Shown here one piece after another: positions 43,811-57,250 of a stretch of 60,000 bases of DNA (position 1 is its first letter; each line of letters starts with the position of its first letter). Origin of the DNA: Cryptomeria japonica (taxonomy: Eukaryota > Streptophyta > Pinopsida > Cupressales > Cupressaceae); NCBI RefSeq assembly GCF_030272615.1, contig NC_081406.1, positions 219,180,997-219,240,996 on the forward strand, given 5' to 3'. The translations under genes were made by a program, and so were the position numbers. The notes beneath the pieces were generated by a model that did no database searches, was not told where the DNA came from, and was given only the letters and a program-made list of their open reading frames with translations.

Positions 43811-45560
43811 ACTTAAGAAAGATAGATCCACAAAGCAAACCTGTCATTTCTCAAAGAAAACCTGTTGGTTCTCATAGCGAACCCATGAGACATAAAATGA
43901 CAGTGACTACAATAAGTATGTCATTTTTAGCTCAGAGTAAAGGCATTCTCGCTGGAGTAAGCAAAGAACCCGCTAAAGAAGAGTTGTGGTAAGTTAAATG
44001 AATTTTAGAAAAGATCATTTGTGACACAAAGACAACAAGAATGAAAGCAAAATATCTGACTCAACTGAAATAATGAGGGCCTAAAGTAGCCCAAGATGTT
44101 TACAATTATTGGTTTAAACATGAAGATAGATCAGTCAAATAACTTGAAGCCCAAAATACAGATACTACTTTTCAAGAGTCCCCACTTGGAATAAATTCAG
44201 ATACTGAAACAAAGTGGAAAACTAGAGATTTTTGAGGCACTAACTCTCCCACCATGACACACACTTCTTGGGTGAACCAAAATCTCATATCTCGAAGATT
44301 CAGAGATCTTATGAACCAAAGAATTTGTCTTTACAATGAATAATATGAATTGGGGCAGCTTCAGTGGTCCAACCTCCTGCACCAACAAGTATCAAGGTCT
44401 TTGGGTTACTAAAACATTCATTCATAGTGGGGGAACTTTTGGGGTAATTTGGTGGCTATACATGCGGTGGCTAGCTCATTTAAGAGATATACAAGCATAT
44501 AGAACACAAGTTTTTACTCATCTACCACATAAGCACTAGGGGATTTTCACTTTTGTCGAGACCACAAAGGTGTTTGCATGTAGATTTCAAGGGTAATCGT
44601 CAGTATAACACAATTACAGTAGTTGATTATGGATTTCATCAAAATCATGAATATTTATATAGCGGACTGAAAGAAAGTACAACTTGGATTGTTCCCTTTC
44701 ACTAGTTTAAAGCATTGGGAGGTAGGCCCTTTTCTAAAAAATAAAACTCAGGTGTTGTTAACCATCTTTCTCTTACAACTAGCATCTCGAAGGCAATGGG
44801 AGAGGATAATCAGTGTAATGATGGATCCACCCTATGATATGCAAGTGCATCAGACATAGAAAACACTTATTATTTCTTTTAGAAAATTGAAGTGTGCAAC
44901 TAATTTTAACAACAAGACGTGATGCAAATTTAAACATTTAAATATTGTTTCAAAAAAATAACCCCCCTTTGGCAGTCCTACAACAAACAAGTTAGATGTT
45001 TAGCTTGTGGGGTCTTTGACAATCAATGTGTCTGCATAAGCGTTAGTAAATCATGTCAAAACAACAAACGTTAGCAGGTTAGTGATAATCCAATGAAAAT
45101 AAAATTCAAGAAAATGGTAGTAAAATGATAGAACCCACTAAAACATAGTTCAAACCCATTGGAGTTAAGCCCAAAATGCAAATCCACTAAAGGACACCTC
45201 AAACTTGTTGGAGTATACCGCAAACCCACTAAACCAAGTGTCAAACCTGCTAGACTTTACTAGCAAATAATGACTAAACAAAAACATTGGAGCTAACAAA
45301 GAACAAACCCGCTGTAGTTAGACATAAACTTGTCGAACTATACCGAATGATGAATAACTACCAGCCAAAGTCGAAAGCAAAAAAACCCAGAGTTAAATTT
45401 TAGTTGTTCAAATACATGGGAATTACCCTCAAACCCTCTAAACAACCTAAACTATTGAATAACAACTAGACATGCCAGGGAGAAAAAGACCCAGAGTTAA
45501 ATTTCACTAGTTCAAACCCATGGGAATTTCCTTCAAACCTACTAAAATGCAAAAAGTACT
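43811..45560. other. Non-coding stretch with degenerate CAAACCCACTA repeats
   Basis: About 1.7 kb without a supportable gene. Imperfect copies of CAAACCCACTA are scattered through 45130-45330, and CCCAGAGTTAAATTT with its flank occurs twice 104 bp apart (45386 and 45490). A 63-codon minus-strand frame at 44197-44388 has protein-like composition but no match that I recognise and is probably chance. Confidence 0.5.
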
Positions 45561-46622
45561 GAAGAGGGTTAAAATGAGAAAAGCAAGATTAAATGGTTAG
45601 AATTCAAATAAACAATGAAACCCAAAATAAACCATTTATACCTTGCCATTTTTACCTTCTCCTTCGGATGGAGCTCTTGATGAAGTTGGAAATGCACCCA
45701 TTCCCAACTTGATTGGATTAGCTCCTTGTTGATATGTGGTTTTCTCTCCAAATGTACAACAAATGAAGTGGATATGGAGGACGGATTTAGGCTAAGTATT
45801 GGATGCCTAAATTGACTAAGATGATGCTAAAAGGGGGATTCTAAGCACAAATGAGTAGCATAAGATTACTTGAATTGGAGATATAGAATGAAGGGGAATG
45901 AATGGATGGTTAAGATTGAAAGATGATGAAGGGTGGATATTGAAGGAAAGTGGGGACATGGATTCAATGTACATGGGGAAGAGATCCTCAAGTACATTGG
46001 GAAGACAAAAAGGAATTAAAAATTCCTTGGGGGAGGACAAGAAAATTTAAAATTCTCAAATAATGGATTTCATAGGGAAAGGAAATGGGAAATGGAATTA
46101 AAAATTCCTTTGGAAGATTAAAGTGCATGGGGGAATGAGAAATTTTGAAATCCTTGAAATGATTCAATTGGGTGCATTTAAGGTTGGAAGGTGAAGGGGA
46201 CAAGATGGGACAAGCCATTTATTGCAGTTGGTTGACTTGGTGGCTAATCATAGGGATTAGCCACTAGCAAATGCTTAGAAAGGGTGATTGGGAGGATTAA
46301 TGAGAGATTAGAAGACAAGTGGAATTTGTAAGAGGATTTGACAAGAGGAGAGAGAATGAGTGGAGGAATTAAAAATTAGCAAATAATGTTAAGTAGGCTT
46401 CTAGAAGAATTAATTAGGCTAAGTGTGGATTAGAGGAAAGTGATTTGTAGGAATCACATGAATTAGTTGATAAATCAATTATTAGACTATGGTGACAAGA
46501 TTAATCAAATTAATTTTAATTAATTATGAGAAGAATAAAAGGGGAACATAATTAAATCCATTAATTATGTAGAAAGGATAAATTAACTAAATATTTAATT
46601 TAATTAATTTTAGACGTCTACA
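45561..46622 (-). repeat. LTR-like segment 1 (PMD-bearing element)
   Basis: On the minus strand it starts TGTAGACGTCTAAAATTAATT at 46622, right after a purine run, as a 3' LTR does. TATAAATGG (minus, 45632-45640) could be its promoter. It is rich in AATTAATTAAT near its start, as is the segment ending about 51646. The outer end is not defined. Confidence 0.4.
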
Positions 46623-46637
46623 TTTTGCCCCTCTTTT
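46623..46637 (-). other. Polypurine tract 1
   Basis: The minus strand reads AAAAGAGGGGCAAAA directly before the TGTAGACG of the LTR-like segment. The related site at 51647-51665 reads AAAGAGGGGCAAATTT. The conservation at the two sites supports both as retroelement PPTs. Confidence 0.6.
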
Positions 46638-46718
46638 ACATAGCGGCAAAATTGACAATGGGTAAAAGATAGAGAGAAAAGATGCTCCAGTGTGAAGATG
46701 CGCGTGGTATATGCCCCC

Positions 46719-46766
46719 TCGAGAATTAACTAAGAATTTTGTAAAAAATTTCGAGAAAATTCTCGA
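46719..46766. other. Hairpin 1 next to PPT
   Basis: TCGAGAATT (46719-46727) pairs with AATTCTCGA (46758-46766) around a 30-base loop, about 80 bases inside the PPT. A related hairpin with changed but still paired stem lies at 51758-51803. Confidence 0.6.
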
Positions 46767-47594
46767 AAAAAGAAGAAAATGAAAGAGGGAAGAGAAAATG
46801 AAATGTAGATAAAGAGGAAAAGTGAGAATGTGAGAAGGGTAAGAAAATGGGGCCAAGGGGAGCCCTACATTAACCACACGGAGCCCAAGGAAGGGTCATT
46901 ATCACATACACCTCTAGGATATTTGGAGAGTGTAGAGCCCTTGGACATAAATAGAATGCATTTCCGTGCACGAGCATTGTGCTGAGAGGGTTAGACTCCA
47001 CGAGCGACCAAAGCATTACAACCCACTGACAAGTACCCCAACCCTACTTCATGATTTAGTAGGTTAGGAGTATTTATTAGGGGTAATAAATAGGCTAGAA
47101 AGTAGGCGGAGTGAAGATGTTGATCATCATATCAACGTCTCTATAGGGGTTCAACATCTCCACAGGTGACTAATGCATGTGTAGGCATTGAAAGGGAAAA
47201 AAGGAGAGGATCGACGTGAGCATCGGTGAGTGGCATAAGTATAGCTGTCAATCGAGGTTGAAAGGGGGTCAAAAGGGGGCAAAGATTGTGCTTTAACGTC
47301 TCCACCTATGGTGCGATGCATGCACCATGGTTTCAACGTCTCTGCTAGAGGGGATCAACGTCTCCATCAGGGAGGCTAGGGGGGATAAAATGAAGGATGG
47401 GGAGTGAAAAGAATGGATTCAAGGGGGCACATATATGCCCAAGGGATGGCATAGGATATAAATAGGCTAAGATAGGGTAGCATAAGATAGGCTAAGCAGG
47501 CCAATGAAGTGACTTTTCTTGGGTACAGGAGGAGGCAGGACCACTCACATTGTGAGAGCACTGGCCTCCTACTATGAGGATATACAGGTGACTT
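46767..47594. other. Non-coding between hairpin 1 and the PMD pseudogene
   Basis: No gene is supported. CAACGTCTC recurs several times (about 47140, 47331, 47353), with GGGGATCAACGTCTC-like context, which suggests a short degenerate repeat. By position this is the 3' internal untranslated part of the element that carries the PMD frame in antisense. Confidence 0.45.
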
Positions 47595-49700
47595 ATGGTT
47601 GATGAATGGGAGATCCTAAGCATAGTGGGTCTAGGGTATGTTGGGAGATGGCTAAGGATTAGGGCTCACACTACCATGATGACAACAATAATGGAGTGGT
47701 GGGATAGCAAGATATGCACCTTCCATCTACCAACAAGGGAGGCCACCATTACACTACTAGATGTCTACAGGATCTTGAAGATCCCCATCTAAGGTGTGAT
47801 CCTTGAGTACAACCTCAACGAAGGATAATACTACCTAAGACAGGTATGCAAGTATGCAACGCTGCCAATGGAGGGGACACAGATGCACCTAGGTCAAGTG
47901 ATGTAGATCTGACATATCCTAAATTTGGTGCTATTTATATGTGGATTGGTTGGCGGTTACCTGATTCTGGACCTCAGTGGCCATGGATTCTCTATTGGAT
48001 GGGATCGCTATGTTTATTACATGCTAGAGGATTGTGTGGTGTATTGTTGGGGTGTAATGATGCTTGGACAACTATACCATGATATGCATCTATGTCTCTA
48101 CCAGGATTACCGGAACCTTGACACAGGGTTTACATGACTTTACATTTGGGAATGGGAGCATATTGCGGTGGCACGACTGTTGGGGAGACAGGACAGGAGG
48201 TGACAGTTCCCATATGTAGACCACTACAAGGGGCTCCTACACTATCATAGGATGGGAGTTATGTGGTTCTAGAGGCACAACTTCGATGAGATGATATTCT
48301 TTTGTTGGCATCCATATATGGATAGCGAGCAGTGGCAAGAGGATTGGCAGTTGGCCTGGGCATAGACAGAGTGCAGGATATTTGGTAGATTTTTTTATGT
48401 TATTAATTATCGTGCACCACACAAGGTGATGAGGTAGTTTGGGCAGGTGAAGTATACAATGAGCTATGAGAGGCTATACCCATAGATTACATGAGAGGTG
48501 GGGGTATGGAGACAAACAGTGGGACTTTTGGAGGTCCATATTAGCTGGGAGAGCACAGAGACCATTGTCTGGGATGAGCGATATCAGGCAGGTGAGGATC
48601 CAGGGTTCGCCATGACCTACATACACTGGTGGGAGACCCACAAAGTAGTATGTTTGAGTATACATGGGGTTTTAGAGCTAGATGAACTACAACCTTCCAT
48701 TGATAAGTTGTAGGGGGAGATAAGGATGGGTCGATAGATAGGGCTATAGCAGGAGGAGGGTAGAGGGGATGAGGGCTGAGACAAGCTCCATCGAGGAGGA
48801 GAGGGGGATAGCAAGTACCTCAAGTAGAGGTACCATTATAGGTACAACCACCAACAAGATAGATTGGTGGTGCAAATATAGAGGAGGGGGGAGAGGGGGA
48901 TCAACCAGAGCCCATGGATATCCTAGACATACAAGTACAGGGGCAGGCGGCAACACAAGCAGGGTAGGTATCCGCAGGCAGAGTAAGACAAGATCATTAG
49001 AGAAAGGGATGGAGCAAGAGAGAGAGAGAGAGAGAGAGAGGAGATTGGAGGAAGAGCTATGAGGGATGGATGCAACTAGGAGGAGAGGGTGGGGCCTATA
49101 TGATGAGCTAGGGGTGGAGAGAGCCAAGGCTAACAACCTATAGTCAGAGGTAGACCGGGTGAGGAGGGAGGTAGATGATCTATGAGAGAGCCTTCAGACA
49201 ACACTAAAGGAGTTGGTGGATCTTAGGTGAGAGAGGGATGAGATAGATTAGCTATTGGAGGAGGTGAGGAGTGGGGAGGCCATCTCATAGATGAGGACAG
49301 GGCTGGAGTGAATGGATGGGGATATGGAGACACTGCAGGTGAGATTGAGCAAGGTAGAGGCAAGTGTGACCAGACTAAGCTCTAAGAGGGATATTTCTCG
49401 TCAGCTGCTAGCTCTTGGTGGATTGACACCCCTTTTCACAAAGATCTCAGTAGCATGGAAGTAGTCAAAGAAGATGGGTAGAGAGATCCAATATTACATG
49501 AGTTTATACTATTAGGTTGTGCACGAAGATCAGCGAGCACTGTCATACACAAAGACCACCCGATCTCACAGGACATAGAGTTGCCAGATAGGCGAGTCCA
49601 TTCAGATGAGGGCATCATGACCTCTGGGTGGGCCCTCGAGTGCAACAACAAGGAGAAGGGATCAAGAGAGCACAAGATAGTGCCCTTGATGTATTTGACA
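47595..49700 (+). pseudogene. Plant mobile domain (PMD/aminotransferase-like) pseudogene
   Basis: One plus-strand frame from 47595 to 48713, broken only by stops (TAA 47790, then several TAG/TGA); it moves one frame near 48950 and ends as a coiled coil (RERERERERRLEEEL, then SEVDRVRREVDDL) before the TA repeat. The PMD signature is clear: TFHLPTREATITLLDVYRIL near the start, WEWEHIAVARL in the middle and APHKVMRQFGQ-like near 48405-48440 (a stop replaces the Gln). PMD proteins occur as host MAIL/MAIN factors and as ORFs in Tat-type retrotransposons and DNA transposons. Here it lies antisense to the nearby Tat-type elements, suggesting it is a retroelement antisense ORF rather than a host gene. 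Confidence 0.75.
49015..49041 (+). repeat. (AG)n microsatellite in the PMD pseudogene
   Basis: GAG/AGA run of about 12 dinucleotides encoding Arg-Glu repeats in the coiled-coil part. Length variation here would change the frame and may explain the frame change in this area. Confidence 0.8.
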
Positions 49701-49754
49701 CATTATTTTTTACCCTTCTGGGAGTATATCATTGTACTTTGATTTGACATGTTC

Positions 49755-51646
<1,892 letters not shown>

Positions 51647-51665
51647 AAATTTGCCCCTCTTTGAG
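51647..51665 (-). other. Polypurine tract 2
   Basis: The minus strand reads CTCAAAGAGGGGCAAATTT, matching polypurine tract 1 over GAGGGGCAAA. It lies downstream of the element 5 integrase, as a PPT should. Confidence 0.55.
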
Positions 51666-51757
51666 ACGGTGCAGTTTATCGTGTCATTTCAAAGAAAAAA
51701 AAGTAGGTGTGAAGAAATATGCCCAATAAATGTTAATTTAGTGGGTGGTATGCCCCC

Positions 51758-51803
51758 TTGAGAGATGGGCCAAAAAATTTCAAAAAATCGGGCGATCTCT
51801 CGA
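51758..51803. other. Hairpin 2 next to PPT
   Basis: TTGAGAGAT (51758-51766) pairs with ATCTCTCGA (51795-51803), one T-G wobble, loop 28 bases. Same place relative to its PPT and same GTATGCCCCC context as hairpin 1, with two pairs changed on both sides. Confidence 0.6.
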
Positions 51804-53893
51804 AAAAGATAAAGAAATTGGGGGTAGGTAGAATAGAAGAAATTAGAAATAATGATGAAAGAACAAGAGAAAACAGAGTTAATGCAGAGACAGGGCATGC
51901 CAGTGAGTACCCTTAGGTCATGCAAGAGATACAGTGCAAATGTAATGTGTGCTTTTGATTGATGCTATACAATTGATCAAAATTGGTTGGACAATCTGGT
52001 GCAATGGGTTAAATTGCCCTGGTTAAGTCAAAGCATGACAGTTGATGTCAGTTGTTCGCTTGGAAAGGATAAAGTTTGAGTAAGTGAATCAAAGCGACCT
52101 GTTGTGACTTAGATAATTGATGTAATTACCTAATGAAGTCAAGGTATCTGAAGACAAATACTCGTTGAGACTTAGACAATTGATGGAATTATCTATTTTG
52201 ATTGTGTTTGATTGATTGATCAATTGATAGTGTTTTCATTGTAGGTTGTTTGTGGTGAATCATAGCAGCCCCGTTGAGACTAGGTCATTGTAATAAATTC
52301 TTGTTGTAGTCTAGGATTGCCATAATTGATTACCTATTGAGACTCGAAGATACTTGATTGAAAAGTATCTGTTGATAGTCTAGGTGTGCATGAGTCGATG
52401 TACCTGTGTAGACAACGTAACTTACTTTGCTTATAGGATGACCTAGGTAACATAGGTTACACAACCCCTCCTTTTAAAGATGGATGGTGATGAACGTGGC
52501 TTAATTGGTTTGATGGGACGAGATGTAGGGTATGTGATTATGATGATCACCTAGAGAGGGAGGGTGAGCGAGGGATTAAATGTTAGATAGAAATTATGCA
52601 GGACTTAGGACCCATTCCTGTGTAAGAGGAGAAAAATAGAGTATGCATTGTTATGACTATGTATGCATGATATGTAGTTATATGGATGTTTGGATGGATG
52701 GAACACAACATAATGTAATATATATAGATGAGATGAAATGACAATCCATAGAGTATTCATAGTGCTTTGTTTTCCTTATCGAGCATGGTAGTATCGTTCT
52801 TGGTCGAGGTAGTAGGAACCAAGTTTGATCATTTCACCTGTAAGAAAGCATCATAGATAAGGAAAAGTTACCCTCCATTCTGGTTCATGCGCAAATGGTC
52901 AAGGTATACACTATAGTCAATAAGCCATAGTGATCTATGACTGTATTTTTGCATATGATCATGTAGCTTAGTGAACTTCCCACGTAGACACCATTAGTAC
53001 ATGGCCGAAAACTTCATTGGAACAATCCGTAGACAACAAACAAAATGATATTTAGGAACCATCCCGACTATTCTAACCACTTATGGATATCCTAGAGTAG
53101 CATAGGAACCTGATATGAATAAATAAATAACAAACTGACCATGTACTTATCAGCTTAAACAAAATTTTCTTGTGAAAGAAAATGTTATCCTGTCTTTGTT
53201 TCGTGAGGAAGGATGCATCCTTGTGAAGGCAGTTGTGTGTGGATGTTTTGATTGGTTGGTTTATTTGATAAGTGATCATCGTTTGAGTAGCTCAAAATGT
53301 TTGTGTGGTGTCTGTTGCAATGTGTATGTACAAAGAATAATATATGTTGCAATGTTTTTGATTGATTTATAATTTTTTTATCATTTGTTTGGATTTTTTG
53401 AGTATTTTTTGAATGTTTTTGGTATTTTCTGAGTTTTTACAAAAAAAAATTGGTATTATTTCTAGTCAATTTTGAATGAAGAACTCAATGAATCACAAGT
53501 AATGTAGAATCCACTTCCATCAATAGGTTAAGAGTATTGCCCCCAATTAGATGTTACTAATGAAAGTGGAATGTGGGATGTAGGACATATGAAGGATGAA
53601 CCTTGATTGTAGATTAATGACAAGACATGGTATAAATGATGGATGAATGGATGCAATGGTTTTGATCGCAATAAGTCTAAAAGACAATGGAGCCATAGCC
53701 TTTACAAATGGCACCTGTTTGCCAGGTTTTTACCATTGTACTTGCCCAAGGTGCCACCGTAGTGGTTTTCACCGTTTGGATGTATGATTTTTCTTTAGTA
53801 TTTTCTTAATTATTTTGTATTTTCTTCAGGACATTTTTTTGAATGTTTTTGGTATTTTTTGATATAGTGGAGGAGCCTGATGCTTTGCATAGC
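51804..53893 (-). other. Element 5 3' untranslated internal region
   Basis: About 2.1 kb between the integrase and PPT 2 with no supportable gene. 52085-52400 holds a degenerate repeat around GTTGAGACTTAGACAATTGATG. 53060-53380 and 53760-53870 are T/G-rich (GAATGTTTTTGGTATTTT twice, near 53409 and 53844). Frames of 66-78 codons here are probably chance. Confidence 0.5.
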
Positions 53894-55200
53894 TTATGTA
53901 TGAAACCATTTGAGGTGCATGTTGTTGATCAGATCTGGTAGTGGTTCTCCTTCTGAAGTTGCCAAAACATATGCCCCAAATCCAAATACAGTAGTAATAA
54001 CATATGGACCCAGCCAGTTGGATTCAAACTTGCCCTGGTGTTCTTTGTTTGGTTGGTTATGAGGATTTTCCCTGAGAATAAGATCACCTAACTCAAATGT
54101 GTGAGGTTTGACTTGATGATTGTAGCTTCTTCTGATGCATTGTTGATAGGCTTTGAGGTGGTTGTATGCAACTTGTCATCATTCATCAAGCAGTTCCAAG
54201 TCCTTAAGACAGGAGACTCGGTATGCATCATCTATTAGATTGTGCAAAGAGACCTGTAGAGATGGTATTTCAACCTCAATAGGCAGGATGGCTTCTGCTC
54301 CATAAACCAATAAGTAGGGAGTTGAGCCTATAGGGGTTTGAATGCTAGTTCAATATGCCCATAGTGTTGGATTTAATCAAATGTGCCAATCACGACTAGC
54401 ATCATTGACTATCTTTTTAAGGATCCTCAATATGTTTTTGTTTGATGCTTCAGCTTGACCATTGCGTTGTGGGTAATATGGGGTGGAAAAGCAGAGTTGG
54501 ATGTGAAACTTCTCACAAAGCTCATGGACATCCTAATTTTTGAAAGGAAGTTTGTTATCTATGATGATGGACATGGGTACACCATGCCGATAGATGATGT
54601 AATTATAGATGAATGAGGAGATCTGCTTATCGGTGACTTGGGTAAGTGGAATGACTTCGATCCACTTTGTGAAATATTTGATGGTGGTAATGATATATTT
54701 ATGGTTGTTGGATTAAGATGGATAGATTTTACCCACAAGGTCAAGTCCCCATTGATAAAAGGGCCATGGTGTTGTGATTGGTTGTAATTCCTATGTTGGT
54801 GCATGTATTAGGTCTCCATGAACTTGGCACTTCTTGCATTTTCTGACAAAATAGTAGGAGTTTTTTTCCATGGATGGCAAATAGTATCCAGCATGCATGA
54901 TCTTCTTTTCCAATGAAGGATCACTTGAGTGAGCCCCACAAATTCCTTCGTGTACCTCTTCCAAGGCCTTTGTTATCTCATCTTGTTCCAAACATCGAAG
55001 GAGAGTACCATCAAGACTTCGCCTATATAGGGTTTTGACAATGATGGTGTATCAAGCAGTTTGGCGGATGAAGGTTTTTCGTTGGTTATTGGATTGGTTG
55101 GGAGGAAGTGTGTGATTGTGGAGGTAAGTGAAGAACTCACTGTACCATGGTGATTCAGAACCGACAAGGCGACATATCATTTCAGTTTTGGGGATATCAT
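53894..55200 (-). pseudogene. Element 5 integrase
   Basis: Minus strand, one main frame with stops, ending in TAA at 53894-53896. The H2C2 zinc domain reads HEGICGAHSSDPSLEKK then CKKCQVHGD (54791-54991). The core begins with GLDLVGKIYPS (first Asp), the second acidic site lies in SIIIDNKLPFKN, and the Glu in RNGQAEASNKNILRIL; DNK instead of the usual DNG suggests a change beside the active site. The C-terminus GPYVITTVFGFGAYVL ends LKWFH. No chromodomain follows, in line with the Tat type. A stop lies between the zinc domain and the core. Confidence 0.88.
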
Positions 55201-55468
55201 ACACGGGGGTCTAAAGTTGTTCTCCTAAGAACTCGTAACGTGTTGAATTTTGTGGAAGATCCAAGAGAGATGCAATTGTAGCCATTATGTCAGCAGCTCA
55301 ATTTTGATCTTTGGGTACTTTCTCAAATGTGGTAGTTGTAAATTATTCTTTGTAAGTATCCACCATTCTTTTATATGGCATGAGCTTATCATCCTTAGTT
55401 TGATACTCATCGATGACTTGTCGGATGACTAGCTGAGAATATCCATATACTTGTAGCTCTTTTAGATG

Positions 55469-55789
55469 CTATTGTATAGCCAATCTAAGTCCTGTGATCA
55501 AGGCCTCATACTCTACTATATTATTAGTGCATGGGAAAGTGAGCCTGTATGACTTTGGGATGTTGTCACCTTGAGGTGTAATGAAAAGAATACCTGCCCT
55601 CGAGCCATGTATAGTGTATGAACCATCAAAATATAGCTTCCAAGGTTGTGTAGTTGTGATCATGAAGATCTCTTCATCTGGAAAATTGGAAACAAGAGGA
55701 TGTTCACCTGTGCGGGGTGCATCAGCCAATTGATCTGCAATAGCTTGCCCCTTGATAGACTTGTGGTCCACATACTCTATCAAATTCAC
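55469..55789 (-). pseudogene. Element 5 second RNase H (archaeal-type)
   Basis: 107 codons: KLYFDGSYTIHGSRAGI and FPCTNNIVEYEALITGL carry the DGS Asp and the EYEAL Glu of an RNase HI-like fold. It is separate from the RT-linked RNase H upstream (55786-56124). A duplicated RNase H between RNase H and integrase is a hallmark of the Tat lineage of plant Ty3/gypsy elements. It begins with GQAIADQLA. The frame ends in a TAG before the linker to integrase. Confidence 0.85.
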
Positions 55790-56265
55790 TCAATATCATA
55801 ACCCATTTGGCCAAGCAACCTGTAAATGATGCCTTGTTGAGTAGGTATATTGAGTGGATCAATTTTGGCGATGAGTTGTACCTTGTGCGTTAACATGTAG
55901 TGCCTCATTTTGGTGGCTGCTAAGATAACTACTAGGCAAGCTCGCTCAATAGGTGTGTAATTAAGTTCATAGCCTACCAATGTGCAAGAGATATAATATA
56001 CAACACATTCTTTTCCTTCCGCATTGTGTTGTGCCAGCAGTGCTCCTAATGCCATATTTGTAGCTGAAATGTATAGCAATAGAGGTCTACTTGGATCTGG
56101 TGGGATCAGCAACGGTGTATGCATTAGGTAGTCTTTAAGATTTTGGAATTCTTGTTGGCACTTTTTATACCATTAAAAGAGGATATTCATGTGTAATAGA
56201 TGCATGAAGGGATGACACTTATCAGCCAATTGTGCAATGAATCTTTAGATTGATTGTAGTCGCCC
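55786..56265 (-). pseudogene. Element 5 RT-linked RNase H
   Basis: SRPLLLYISATNMALGALL is the RNase H start with the usual Asp replaced (YISAT for Y-x-SAS/D), VVYYISCTLVGYELNYTPIERACL the middle and HYMLTHKVQLIAKIDPL the end. The frame shifts near 55860 (NIPTQQGIIYR is out of register with the expected NKPA..GR). The stretch 56130-56265 links to RT and has three stops (after RTL, QSI and ILF). Confidence 0.82.
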
Positions 56266-57060
56266 TTATAGTGTCCTTAACTGACAGATGTTCTTGGGAG
56301 GTTGCATGTCCATGATTGCTTTGACTTTCACCGAATCTACTTCAATGCCTTTTCTTGAGACAATGTATCCTAGGAGCTTCCCTGAGGTTACTCCAAAGAC
56401 AGATTTCTTTGGATTGAGACGGACATGATATTGCTCTAATCTATCAAAGATTTGACCCCGTATTGCTAGATGGCCTTCTCTTGTTAATGATTTAGCTAGT
56501 AAATCATCAACATAATCTTCCATTATGGTGTGCATCATGTCATGAAAGATGGTAGTCATAGCTCTTTGATAGGTTTCCCCTGCATTCTTCTAACCAAATG
56601 GAATCACATTCCAACAGTAGGTTCCCCATGGGCATCTGAAAGCAGTTTTATGTTGATCCTCTAGAGCAATCTTGATCTGGTTGTACCCTGAAAAGCCATC
56701 CATAAGAGAAAGCATTGCATGACCTGATGTGAGATCGACAATCATGTCAATGTTTGGTAAGGGGAAGTCATCCTTAGGACATGCCTTGTTCAAATCTCTG
56801 AAGTCTATACAAATACAGATGCCCCCATTAGGTTTCCCAATAGGTACAATATTGGAGATCCAATCTGCATAATCGATTGGTCTGATGAAACCAACATCCA
56901 TGAGCTTTTTCAGTTCCGCCTTGACAAGAACGACAATCTATGGGTGCATCTTTCTGACCTTTTTTTTAATAGGTTTAGCTCCTTCTGCCATGGTTAGGTG
57001 ATGCATGACCAAATCAAGATCTAGGCCAAGCATGTCTACATAAGACCATGTGAAGTTGAT
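56266..57060 (-). pseudogene. pol: Element 5 reverse transcriptase
   Basis: Minus strand: MDVGFIRPIDYADWISN, IDFRDLNKACPKDDFPLP, MDGFSGYNQIKIA, then a stop after VIPFG at 56589, then MEDYVDDLLAKS with the catalytic YVDD, NPKKSVFGVTSGKLLGY and GIEVDSVKVKAI. Upstream (56902-57060) TMAEGAKPIKKKVRKMHP leads into it. The only interruption inside RT is the TAG around 56590 (minus QKNAG region). It is the close relative of the RT at 29585-30340. Confidence 0.92.
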
Positions 57061-57106
57061 TTGACGATTCTGGAAGAATTCCACAAATTTTGGTCATTCC
57101 TCTAGA

Positions 57107-57250
57107 GTTAGTAGAGATGCCAAATGTATTTGGTGTGGAGTCTTAGGGGTCCCCACATTGAATTATTTTGTTTCTCTGGAGTTAGTAGAGATGCCAAATG
57201 TATTTGGTGTGGAGTCTTAGGGGTCCCCACATTGAATTATTTTGTTTCTT
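57107..57250 (-). repeat. 74-bp tandem duplication in the element 5 coding region
   Basis: GTTAGTAGAGATGCC starts at 57107 and again at 57181; the copies match through AATTATTTTGTTTCT. The 74-bp period is not a multiple of three, and the Pol frame differs on the two sides by exactly this amount, so the duplication itself broke the frame. Confidence 0.93.

Noticed and set aside
44197-44388. Small host gene of 63 codons
   Set aside because: No recognisable family, no splice context and no conservation evidence; left as chance.
47595-48713. Functional host PMD (MAIL-like) gene
   Set aside because: At least ten in-frame stops, no introns, and position beside PPT and LTR-like sequence.
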